NCBI GenBank assembly: GCA_026645635.1
Contig: JAPKMV010000165.1
Location: forward strand, 1 to 7,201
Direction of reading: 5' to 3'
DNA from: Caldilineaceae bacterium
Lineage (GTDB): Bacteria > Chloroflexota > Anaerolineae > Caldilineales > Caldilineaceae
Length of the DNA stretch: 7,201 bases
The position numbers and the translations under genes were made by a program. Under the pieces are notes generated by a model, which worked only from the letters and a program-made list of their open reading frames with translations, was not told where the DNA came from and did no database searches. Shown here one piece after another: positions 1 to 6,528 of this stretch; the first letter of the stretch is position 1; every line of letters starts with the position of its first letter.

Positions 1-56
1 CCCAACTTGAAATACGCCCCATCCTGGTCGATCGATTCCGGCAGATGAGCACTCAT
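1..56 (-). CDS. 5' end of an unidentified protein, cut by the window edge
   Basis: An ATG on the minus strand at 56 opens a frame that stays open to the window edge and reads MSAHLPESIDQDGAYFKL. Eighteen codons are too few to name a family. The composition looks like a genuine amino terminus, while the plus-strand frames over the same bases either stop at once or run into the translated palindrome. No clear Shine-Dalgarno sequence is seen upstream (the mRNA reads CCAATTCTACC before the ATG), so the exact start is uncertain. The gene would be divergent from the amine oxidase gene at 248 and share the 57-247 gap with it. The coding call is an inference from the short open frame only. Confidence 0.4.
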   Translation of the reverse strand, partial: MSAHLPESIDQDGAYFKL

Positions 57-99
57 GGTAGAATTGGTCCAGAGGCTGTTTGCAAAGCCACCCACTTCA

Positions 100-196
100 A
101 CGCAAAGGCACAGAGATGCAGAGCAACGCAAAGAACACACCTGGAGAACCCCTCTGTTTTTCCTCTGCGAGCCTCTGTATCTCCGCGTCTCTGCGT
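100..196. repeat. Imperfect inverted repeat built of CGCAGAG-like units
   Basis: Two 34-nt arms (100-133 and 163-196) match as reverse complements at 25 of 34 positions around a 29-nt spacer. Each arm is an iteration of about 8-9 nt units with core CGCA(A/G)AG or CAGAG. It fills most of the gap between the two divergent genes, so the 57-247 region has no other gene. Several arm differences would be G-U wobbles in RNA and others A-C mismatches, so this reads as a decayed palindromic intergenic repeat. A role in transcription or RNA folding is not shown. Confidence 0.7.
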
Positions 197-247
197 CAAA
201 GGAACTCTACAGAGTGAAAACAACAACGGCGCGAGACGCGACTACCT

Positions 248-1255
248 ATGAACCACCAAAGTGACATTCTCATCGTCGGCGCGGGCATCACCGGGCTGAT
301 GGCGGCGCAGGCGTTGACACAGGCCGGGCGTCAGGTCGCCCTCGTCGACAAAGGGCGCAGCGTCGGCGGACGGCTGGCCACGCGGCGCATCGGCCCAGGC
401 TTGGCCGATCACGGTGCGCAGTTCTTCACGGTGCGCACGCCCGCCTTCGCCAGCCAGGTGCAGCAGTGGGAAGCGGCCCGCCTGGTCTTTCGCTGGGCCA
501 CGGGCTGGAGCGACGGCAGCATCGCCGGCCCGGTGGTGGACGGCCATCCGCGCTACGCAGCGCGCGGGGGCATGAACCATCTCGCCAAAACCTTGGCCGC
601 CGAACTGACTGCGGCGGGCGCATCCATCCATCTGGATGTCAAACTGACGGCCATCAGCGCGCACGAAGGTGGCTGGCGCGCTGATGCGGAACAGGGCGAC
701 GTTTACACTGCGGCAACGCTCATCCTGACTGCGCCTGTCCCGCAGGCGTTGGCGCTGCTCGACGCGGGCGCGGTTGTGTTGCAGCCCGGCCAGCGCGCCG
801 CCCTGGAAACTGTGCGCTACGCGCCTTGTCTCTGCGGCATGGCCTGGGTGGAGGGCGCCGTGCAGTTGCCCGAACCCGGCGCCGTGCAGAAGCAGGACGC
901 GCCCATCGCCTGGGTCGCCGACAACCGGCGCAAAGGCATCTCGCCCGCCGCACAGGTGATCACCTTCCACGGCAACCCGGTCTGGAGCGCGGCCCACTAC
1001 AACGACAGCGACGAGCAGGTGGGGATGTCCTTCACTGAAGAATTGAAACGCTGGGCTTTCGGCCCCTACGAACTGCGAGAGATGCAGGTCAAACGCTGGC
1101 GCTATGCCCTGCCAACCACACTCTACCCCCAGCCGTTTCTGCGCGGCGCTGACCTGCCGCCCCTCTACTTTGGCGGCGACGCCTTCGCCACGCCACGCAT
1201 CGAGGGCGCGGTATCGTCGGGATTGGCAATCGCGGCGGATATCAACGGCGCTTGA
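248..1255 (+). CDS. NAD(P)/FAD-dependent oxidoreductase, renalase-like amine oxidase family
   Basis: A 335-residue flavoprotein, predicted cytoplasmic. The amino terminus is a Rossmann dinucleotide-binding fold: beta strand DILIV, then GAGITG (residues 11-16), then the second strand ALVDKG with the family signature VGGRLATRR (39-47). DHGAQFF (54-60) and the carboxy-terminal GGDAF...IEGAVSSGLAIA stretch (309-329) are the other conserved FAD-contact blocks of the amine-oxidase/renalase-like group. The whole family length is present, with no signal peptide or membrane segment. In this group FAD oxidises amines or reduced nicotinamide compounds; the substrate here cannot be read from sequence. 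The start at 248 places the Rossmann strand at the usual distance from the amino terminus, but no convincing Shine-Dalgarno precedes it. It is a lone gene, convergent with the sigma/bactofilin operon. A long minus-strand open frame over it is a shadow. Confidence 0.9.
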   Translation: MNHQSDILIVGAGITGLMAAQALTQAGRQVALVDKGRSVGGRLATRRIGPGLADHGAQFFTVRTPAFASQVQQWEAARLVFRWATGWSDGSIAGPVVDGHPRYAARGGMNHLAKTLAAELTAAGASIHLDVKLTAISAHEGGWRADAEQGDVYTAATLILTAPVPQALALLDAGAVVLQPGQRAALETVRYAPCLCGMAWVEGAVQLPEPGAVQKQDAPIAWVADNRRKGISPAAQVITFHGNPVWSAAHYNDSDEQVGMSFTEELKRWAFGPYELREMQVKRWRYALPTTLYPQPFLRGADLPPLYFGGDAFATPRIEGAVSSGLAIAADINGA

Positions 1256-1320
1256 CAACCGGACTTTAGAAAAGAGGGGTTTTGCGAGCGCTGCTCCGTT
1301 CTGGAAAGCGCCGGACGAGC

Positions 1321-1380
1321 ATCCGCAGATTTTCGCAGACGGCAGACATCAAATCTGCGTCATCTGCGTAATCTGCGGAT
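1321..1380. repeat. 60-bp palindrome with CGCAGAT units
   Basis: The ends ATCCGCAGAT (1321-1330) and ATCTGCGGAT (1371-1380) are perfect 10-bp reverse complements. Inside, the right arm repeats the unit ATCTGCGT and the left arm carries CGCAGAC-type copies, so pairing continues imperfectly toward a small loop near 1350. It lies downstream of the oxidoreductase stop codon at 1255. It could act as a transcript-end hairpin for that gene, but it has no following T tract, so it is called as a repeat and not as a terminator. Confidence 0.8.
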
Positions 1381-1384
1381 TGGT

Positions 1385-1488
1385 CTTTATCGGCGATAAG
1401 GAATCTCACGCGCAGACGCAAAGACGCCAGGAGAAAACCGCTTTGCGACTTTGCGTCTTTGCGTGCCAAAAAGCCATCGCCGAAAAAG
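1385..1488. repeat. 104-bp composite inverted repeat with ACGCAAAG units
   Basis: Outer arms 1385-1397 (CTTTATCGGCGAT) and 1476-1488 match at 12 of 13 positions. Inner arms 1408-1427 and 1445-1464 match at 17 of 20 and consist of the 8-nt unit ACGCAAAG or close variants. The stretch between outer and inner arms (about 10 nt per side) is not complementary. The element starts 5 bp after the 1321-1380 palindrome and sits in the convergent gap, so the 1256-1540 region is almost entirely palindromic with no gene. It has no open frame or transposase and resembles a non-autonomous intergenic repeat. Confidence 0.75.
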
Positions 1489-1510
1489 TCTATTGTGTTT
1501 GCGTCGTTGC

Positions 1511-1536
1511 AAAAACTCCTGGTTTCTTTGGAGTTT
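1511..1536 (-). terminator. Probable intrinsic terminator of the sigma/bactofilin operon
   Basis: On the minus strand, AAACTCC, a 10-nt loop and GGAGTTT form a 7-bp stem running into a TTTTT stretch. It lies 4 nt past the TAA of the bactofilin-like gene (stop at 1543-1541), where an operon terminator is expected. The stem is short and not very GC-rich, so it may be weak. On the plus strand the same stem has only three T after it. Confidence 0.5.
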
Positions 1537-1540
1537 GAGT

Positions 1541-2755
1541 TTAGTTGGATGCAACCGCGCCGCTCTCTGCCGGCGCTTCAGCCGCCGCGACCGGTTCCGC
1601 GACGACTGCCGGAACTGCTGGCGCAGGCGCAACCGGCTCGGCCGGGGCGGCGCCGGTCACAGCCGGTTCGCCCAGCTTGAGCAGCTTCACCAGGAAGGCG
1701 CCCAACCCGAAAGACGCCAGCAGCAGTGCAAAACCATAGCCGAAGAAGGCGAAGCAGCCGCCGAGCAGCCACAGCAATGCAATCACTGCGCCGGGGAGCG
1801 CCACCCCTACCGCGGTGCGCGCCACGTGAGACTCGCCCAGGTTGATCGGCAGCCGGTCAGCCACCGCGGCGCCGGAGCCGCTCAAGCCCACGACATTGGC
1901 AGCCAGCAGCGCCAACCCCAACAAGAACGCTGGGGGTGCCAGACAGATGGTGACAAACATAAAGCCGATCACGGCCACGCCCACCATATTCACCAGGAGG
2001 CCGACGGCAAAGCTCAGCGCGGGCTGCCGGCGTAACGCAGTGCGCACTTCCGCCGCCAACTGCGGGCGCAGGGCTGCCGCTGCCATTGCACCACCCACGA
2101 TCAAGACCAGCGCCGCGCCGGCAGCCACCGCACGGCCAAAGAAACCCAACAGCCGTTCGCTGAGGCTGACTGGCCGCGTGGCGCTGAAGGGCGGCATGTC
2201 TGGGCGTACATCGACGCCGGGCACAGCCCCCGGTGCAATGATCGGTGGAATTTGAATGTTCAACTGCGGGCCGCGCAGCGTGCTACCACCGACCTGGGCG
2301 CCGCGATCTCGTTCCAGGCTGCCGCTGACCACACTCACATCGCCGCCGACGCTGGCCGTGTCGCTCAGTTCGGCGTCGCCGCTGAGCACGGCCACGGAGC
2401 CGCCGACGCGCCCGTCGATCTGCACATCGCCGCTGACCGCGGTCAGGTCGCCGCTGACAACGCCCCCCTGTTCGATGTCGATATCGCCGCTGTAAACGAT
2501 CAGGCTGCCGGAAATGCGCCCGCCATCCTCGACGGTGACATCGCCGTTGTAAACCACCACGTCGCCGTCGTAGATCTGACCGGCCTCCACGACCAGGTTG
2601 TCGTTGAAGACTTGATGCTGCGGATGCACCACCCCCACCGGACGCGCGCCGTCGCCGGCCTGCGCGGGCATCACCGCGGCCAGGGAAAGTGCGGTGATCA
2701 CGACCAGGGCCAGCAGCCAGGTCTGATGCTGTTTGATTTGCTCACGAACTTGCAT
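1541..2755 (-). CDS. Membrane-anchored bactofilin-like (polymer-forming) beta-repeat protein
   Basis: A 404-residue envelope protein. It has a cleavable signal peptide (hydrophobic 12-28, likely cut after AQA at 33). Next is a repetitive domain (about 62-158) of five 17-19 residue units, each with a VYSGD/VVSGD-like strand and a G-rich turn. This is the stacked right-handed beta-helix pattern of bactofilins and polymer-forming cytoskeletal proteins. A Pro-rich stretch leads to about five membrane helices (204-229, 247-272, 274-293, 312-333, 334-357) and an Ala/Pro/Glu-rich tail. Classical bactofilins are short, cytoplasmic and have no such helices; here the signal peptide places the repeats outside the cytoplasm. 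The ATG at 2755 has a strong AAGGAG 7 nt upstream. It is third in the operon, 22 nt after the anti-sigma gene, and is probably the output or sensor partner of that pair (inference). Its biochemical role is unknown. Confidence 0.8.
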   Translation of the reverse strand: MQVREQIKQHQTWLLALVVITALSLAAVMPAQAGDGARPVGVVHPQHQVFNDNLVVEAGQIYDGDVVVYNGDVTVEDGGRISGSLIVYSGDIDIEQGGVVSGDLTAVSGDVQIDGRVGGSVAVLSGDAELSDTASVGGDVSVVSGSLERDRGAQVGGSTLRGPQLNIQIPPIIAPGAVPGVDVRPDMPPFSATRPVSLSERLLGFFGRAVAAGAALVLIVGGAMAAAALRPQLAAEVRTALRRQPALSFAVGLLVNMVGVAVIGFMFVTICLAPPAFLLGLALLAANVVGLSGSGAAVADRLPINLGESHVARTAVGVALPGAVIALLWLLGGCFAFFGYGFALLLASFGLGAFLVKLLKLGEPAVTGAAPAEPVAPAPAVPAVVAEPVAAAEAPAESGAVASN

Positions 2756-2777
2756 GATGCTTCTCCTTGGGCGCGGC

Positions 2778-3389
2778 CTACTGGAGCACTGGCGGGGCTG
2801 CCGGGCTGTCGCCGCTGCGCCGCACCAACTGCGTCCAGATGAAGATCATTGCCATGACGACGCCGGTGTAGGCCAGCCCGGCGATGCGCGCCTGGGGCGT
2901 CCCCAGCATCACCAGGACGGCGGCCACGGCGGTGCTCAGCCAGCGGTCAGCCAGCGCCAGCGCGTAGGCCAGGCTGTGCAGTTGCTGCCCGACCCAAACG
3001 CTCTGCGACGAGAAAGCGGCGGCGCCTGTGCTCACCAGCGTGACCATGACCATCGCCATTGTCATCAGGGTGGCGGCGATGGAAAGGCCGATCACCCAGT
3101 GCTGCTGCCGCGCTTCCTGGGCGGCAAGGCGCTGCTCGAAGCGGTCGACGAAACCGGACGCCGGCGCCGCGTGGGGCGTCTGCAGGAGTTGGCTGTCGAG
3201 GGCGCGCCAGACATTCCACTCTTCGGCCAGCTCGGGATAGCGGTCGAGGAGTGCGGCAAAACGCGCCTGTTCGTCGGCGTCGAGCAGGTCATCCAGGGCC
3301 AGCGACATCAACAGCGCGAACTCCTCCAGGATTTCTGGCGGAGCGGCTGGCGGGGTGGGTGGATTCTGTAAGATCTGTAGTTCGCTCAT
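2778..3389 (-). CDS. Membrane anti-sigma factor lacking a zinc-binding motif
   Basis: A 203-residue protein called an anti-sigma factor from its position directly behind the sigma gene and its architecture. An acidic helical amino-terminal domain (about 19-92, with LDDLLDADEQARF and YPELAEEW) resembles the sigma-binding anti-sigma domain. It is followed by a hydrophobic carboxy half with likely membrane helices at about 98-121, 150-164 and 168-188. The HxxxCxxC ligands of zinc-containing anti-sigma factors are absent; the protein has no cysteine. The start at 3389 is chosen because GGAGAGGTGA lies just upstream and the frame above it merely overlaps the sigma gene. The stop-to-start gap is 16 nt, suggesting coupled expression. 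The likely job is to hold the sigma factor at the membrane until an envelope signal releases it (family knowledge, not shown here). Confidence 0.75.
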   Translation of the reverse strand: MSELQILQNPPTPPAAPPEILEEFALLMSLALDDLLDADEQARFAALLDRYPELAEEWNVWRALDSQLLQTPHAAPASGFVDRFEQRLAAQEARQQHWVIGLSIAATLMTMAMVMVTLVSTGAAAFSSQSVWVGQQLHSLAYALALADRWLSTAVAAVLVMLGTPQARIAGLAYTGVVMAMIFIWTQLVRRSGDSPAAPPVLQ

Positions 3390-3405
3390 AATTTCACCTC
3401 TCCGT

Positions 3406-4062
3406 TCACAGCCCGGACAAACCGAGCCGCAGGTGGAGTACATTGGCCTCCGCAGCCTTGCGCCCGGCAGCCGGCGCCGCATACTTGAGACCAGGCGACG
3501 GCGGCGCTGCGGCGGGCTGCTGCTTCTGATAGAGCGCCATCAACTGCTGCCGCGCCCGGAAGAGCCGGCTTTTGACGGCGGCGACCGTCAGGTTCAGGCT
3601 GGCGGCGATCTCCTCATAGCTCAGTTCTTCCCAGTAGCGCAGCACCAGCGGCGTGCGGTAGTCCGGGTCAAGCTGGGCCACCAACCCCTGCATCGCCTGC
3701 GCCTGCTCCATGTCCACCGCCTGCGACTCGGGGTGGGGCAGCTCGCTCTCCATGTTCTCCAGCACCGGGTTGTCGTCGATGGAGATGTAGGTGACGCGCC
3801 GCTTGCGCAGCCGGTCGATGCAGTGATGATTGGCAATGGAAAAGAGCCAGGTCGAAAACTTCATTGCCGGGTCATATTGATTCAGGCGCGAATAGGCGCG
3901 CAAGAAAGTCTCCTGCGCTGCGTCTTCAGCTTCTTCAGCGCTGCCCAACATGCGATAGGTCAAGTTAAAGATCGGTCGTTCATAGGCCTGCACCAGATGA
4001 CCGAACGCCTGCTTATCCCCCTGGCGAGCGGCATCCACCCAGGTCTGTTCCTGCTCGTTCAT
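3406..4062 (-). CDS. ECF-type RNA polymerase sigma factor (sigma-70 family)
   Basis: A 218-residue extracytoplasmic-function sigma factor with only regions 2 and 4. Region 2 (about 20-88) includes AEDAAQETFLRAY for core binding and KFSTWLFSIANHHCIDRLRKRR for -10 recognition. Region 4 (about 125-178) includes LRYWEELSYEEIAASLNLTVAAV, the helix-turn-helix that reads the -35. A 40-residue Pro/Ala-rich basic tail follows region 4 and is not part of the usual fold. The start at 4062 gives the normal family amino terminus, though its Shine-Dalgarno is weak; an in-frame ATG at 4086 would add eight residues. Longer frames to 4242 would place codons over the promoter at 4135-4160. It heads the operon with the anti-sigma and bactofilin-like genes. 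It probably transcribes its own operon, judging from that promoter, and responds to envelope state (inference). Confidence 0.93.
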   Translation of the reverse strand: MNEQEQTWVDAARQGDKQAFGHLVQAYERPIFNLTYRMLGSAEEAEDAAQETFLRAYSRLNQYDPAMKFSTWLFSIANHHCIDRLRKRRVTYISIDDNPVLENMESELPHPESQAVDMEQAQAMQGLVAQLDPDYRTPLVLRYWEELSYEEIAASLNLTVAAVKSRLFRARQQLMALYQKQQPAAAPPSPGLKYAAPAAGRKAAEANVLHLRLGLSGL

Positions 4063-4134
4063 GACGACGATTCCCGATATTCCCATTCTAGCGGCCGGCA
4101 CAACAGGCCAACCGTGTGCGCTGTCAGCAATCTT

Positions 4135-4160
4135 TACGCACCCCGCTGCAAAAGGTTTCA
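4135..4160 (-). promoter_or_regulatory. Candidate ECF sigma-dependent autoregulatory promoter
   Basis: Read on the minus strand, TGAAAC (4160-4155) is followed after exactly 16 nt by CGTA (4138-4135). The -35 continues as TGAAACCTTTT. This is the arrangement of classic ECF promoters with an AAC-type -35 and a CGT-type -10, such as the Bacillus sigma-W consensus. It points at the sigma gene. The predicted transcript start, about 7 nt after the -10, leaves a leader of roughly 65 nt before the ATG at 4062. The match is seen in sequence; dependence on this sigma factor is inference. Confidence 0.6.
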
Positions 4161-4196
4161 ACACGAAGCAATCACGACCCGGGCAAGCCAGCATTT

Positions 4197-4224
4197 TCGC
4201 CCCTCGCCCCTCGCAACTCGCCCC
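4197..4224. repeat. Four tandem 7-nt repeats, TCGCCCC type
   Basis: Units TCGCCCC, TCGCCCC, TCGCAAC and TCGCCCC lie head to tail. They sit in the 319-bp divergent control region (4063-4381), between the candidate minus-strand -35 and the plus-strand -10. No inverted partner is seen nearby. They may be operator-like sites or a short tandem intergenic repeat; function is unknown. Apart from this, the two promoters and the leader hairpin, the region shows no gene. Confidence 0.6.
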
Positions 4225-4293
4225 ATAAGCAGAGTCTATCACACGACTTTGTGCAACACACCGGCATCAGTTCCAGGTCTGCCGCTGGCTCTA

Positions 4294-4302
4294 TGCTATA
4301 AT
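4294..4302 (+). promoter_or_regulatory. Extended -10 promoter for the chelatase gene
   Basis: TGCTATAAT is a perfect housekeeping extended -10 (TGN followed by TATAAT at 4297-4302). No good -35 hexamer lies 16-18 nt upstream, which an extended -10 can tolerate. Transcription would start near 4309, giving a leader of about 73 nt. It is the only AT-rich hexamer of this quality in the divergent gap and points at the ATG at 4382. Confidence 0.6.
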
Positions 4303-4321
4303 CCTTTGGATATGGAACAGC

Positions 4322-4337
4322 CTGTCCGGTTGGACAG
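4322..4337 (+). promoter_or_regulatory. Perfect 6-bp hairpin in the chelatase leader
   Basis: CTGTCC, a GGTT loop and GGACAG form a perfect stem in the predicted leader. CCGGT (4326-4330) can alternatively pair with ACCGG (4340-4344), so two mutually exclusive folds are possible. The leader is far too short for a cobalamin riboswitch. A regulatory role is only a possibility. Confidence 0.4.
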
Positions 4338-4370
4338 TGACCGGGCAGCGCCGCTTGCAGATGCCAACTT

Positions 4371-4375
4371 GAGGA
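4371..4375 (+). promoter_or_regulatory. Ribosome binding site fixing the chelatase start
   Basis: GAGGA lies 6 nt before the ATG at 4382 (spacer TTCATT). It supports that ATG as the start, which also begins directly with the conserved YPFTAIVGQE block of the ChlI family. Confidence 0.65.
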
Positions 4376-4381
4376 TTCATT

Positions 4382-5481
4382 ATGCGTCAAACGTACCCAT
4401 TCACAGCCATCGTCGGCCAGGAGCGCATGAAACGGGCGCTCATCCTGAATGCCATCAACCCGCAGATCGGCGGCGTGCTGATCCGCGGCGAACGCGGCAC
4501 TGCCAAGTCGACCGCCGCCCGCGCCCTGGCCGCGCTGCTGCCGGAGATGGAGATCGTCCAAAGCTGCCGCTTCAACTGCGATCCGAATCGGCCCGACCTC
4601 TTCTGCGACGAGTGCCGCGAGCGCTTCGCCCAGCATGGCCCGCTGCCGATCACCCACATGGGCACACCCTTCGTGGACCTGCCCGTTAGCGCCACCGAGG
4701 ATCGCGTCGTCGGCACGTTGGACATCGAAAAGGCGATCCAGCGCGGCGAGCGTCACTTCGAGCCGGGCGTGCTGGCTGCAGCCAATCGCGGCGTACTTTA
4801 TGTCGATGAAGTCAACCTGCTCGACGACCATGTGGTCGATCTGTTGCTGGACAGCGCAGCGATGGGCGTGAATGTGGTCGAGCGCGAGGGCATCAGCTTC
4901 CAGCACCCCGCGCGCTTCGTGCTCGTCGGCTCGATGAACCCGGAAGAGGGCGACCTGCGCCCGCAGTTGCTCGACCGTTTCGCCCACGCCGTGGATGTGG
5001 TCGGCATCACCGAGGCCACTCAACGCGTCGAGGTGCTGCGCCGCCGCGTCTTCTTCGAGCAAGACCCGGACAATTTTGGCGTCGCCTACGAAGAAAAAGA
5101 GCAGTCCATGTGCGACCGCATCATTCTGGCCCGCCAGCGTTACCCGCTGGTCCGGTACTCCGAGCGGGACATGTACACCATCGCCCGCCTCACCGCGGGC
5201 ATGAAGGTGGACGGCCATCGCGCCGACATCGTGATCCTCAAGACGGCGCGCGCCCAGGCTGCGTTCGATGGCCGCCTGCAGATCACCAACGAGGACATTC
5301 TGCTGGCCGCGGAACTGGCGCTGCCCCACCGCATGAAGAAACAGCCTTTCCAGGATTCGGTGCTCAACCCGGAGATGCTCAAGGCCAGCCTGCGCGAAGC
5401 CCGCGCCGAAGCGGAGCAGGCGGTGAGCGAGGACAACGAATACCAGGAAGCAGAAGGTTCTGCGCGGGCCGACGAAAAAAA

Positions 5482-5509
<28 letters not shown>
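4382..5509 (+). CDS. chlD: Magnesium/cobalt chelatase ATPase subunit (ChlI/BchI-like), short product of the chlD-type locus
   Basis: A 375-residue AAA+ ATPase, about the length of free BchI/ChlI. It opens with YPFTAIVGQE, then Walker A GERGTAKST (36-44), Walker B GVLYVDE (137-143), sensor-1 region LVGSMNPEEG (181-190) with the conserved QLLDRF after it, and sensor-2 region GHRADIV (278-284). Four cysteines (C62, C66, C75, C78; spacing C-x3-C-x8-C-x2-C) sit after Walker A in an insert that could bind metal. ATP hydrolysis by such subunits drives insertion of Mg2+ into protoporphyrin or Co2+ into a corrin precursor by a large ChlH/CobN subunit, not encoded in this window. Codons 366-367 (AAA AAA) lie on an eight-A run, and the stop comes eight codons later. 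A -1 shift there continues into the VWA frame, so this ORF is both a complete small subunit and the first half of a fusion. Confidence 0.9.
5475..5482 (+). other. chlD: Eight-A slippery site for -1 frameshifting or polymerase slippage
   Basis: The run reads GAC GAA AAA AAA GCA in the ATPase frame, giving an in-frame A-AAA-AAA heptamer (5476-5482). Slipping back one base rereads A5482 and gives DEKK-STEGDESE, which enters the VWA frame in the acidic linker where such fusions normally have low-complexity sequence. The zero-frame stop TGA is only 25 nt after the run. An extra A added by RNA polymerase would have the same effect. A purine-rich AGAAGG (5452-5457) lies upstream but 18 nt away, farther than in the dnaX arrangement. 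Confidence 0.7.
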
Positions 5510-6450
<941 letters not shown>

Positions 6451-6453
6451 CAC

Positions 6454-6521
6454 GTGATGCGTGATGCGTGATACGTGATATTACCTATGTCACATGTCAC
6501 GCATCGCTCGTCACGCATCAC
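6454..6521. repeat. Inverted repeat of GTGATGC units between the chelatase and permease genes
   Basis: GTGATGCGTGA (6454-6464) is a perfect 11-bp reverse complement of 6511-6521. A second arm pair (6465-6480 with 6486-6503) continues imperfectly, with about 7 nt unpaired on the right side. The left arm is four direct copies of a 7-nt unit (GTGATGC, GTGATGC, GTGATAC, GTGATA). It begins 3 nt after the chelatase stop and ends 7 nt before the permease ATG, so it fills the gap. It may end or attenuate the chelatase transcript, but no T tract follows it. Confidence 0.75.
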
Positions 6522-6528
6522 CCACACC

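Noticed and set aside
45..251. Small plus-strand protein of 68 codons
   Set aside because: Its codons are almost entirely the translated palindrome at 100-196, and it overlaps the oxidoreductase start.
242..1258. Minus-strand open frame of 338 codons opposite the oxidoreductase
   Set aside because: It mirrors a gene with clear FAD motifs; its product is His/Arg/Ala-rich without recognisable domains, as GC-rich antisense frames usually are.
100..1488. CRISPR-like repeats
   Set aside because: The units are 7-9 nt, degenerate and arranged as inverted arms, with no regular spacers and no cas genes.
3390..3482. Longer anti-sigma factor starting at 3482
   Set aside because: The extension overlaps the sigma gene, while a strong ribosome binding site precedes 3389.
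4063..4242. Longer sigma factor starting at 4242
   Set aside because: The extra 60 residues are not sigma-like and would cover the candidate ECF promoter.
4261..4381. Cobalamin riboswitch upstream of the chelatase gene
   Set aside because: CAGGTCTGCC at 4274-4283 vaguely recalls a B12 box, but it lies before the promoter -10, and the leader of about 73 nt is too short for the fold.
3355..4689. Plus-strand open frame of 444 codons over the sigma gene
   Set aside because: It runs antisense to a certain sigma factor and into the ATPase gene in the wrong frame; the composition is shadow-like.
5110..5481. Independent start of the VWA gene at the ATG at 5110
   Set aside because: The first 124 residues of that frame overlap the conserved ATPase in another frame, are Arg/Pro/Gly-rich and match no ChlD sequence pattern.
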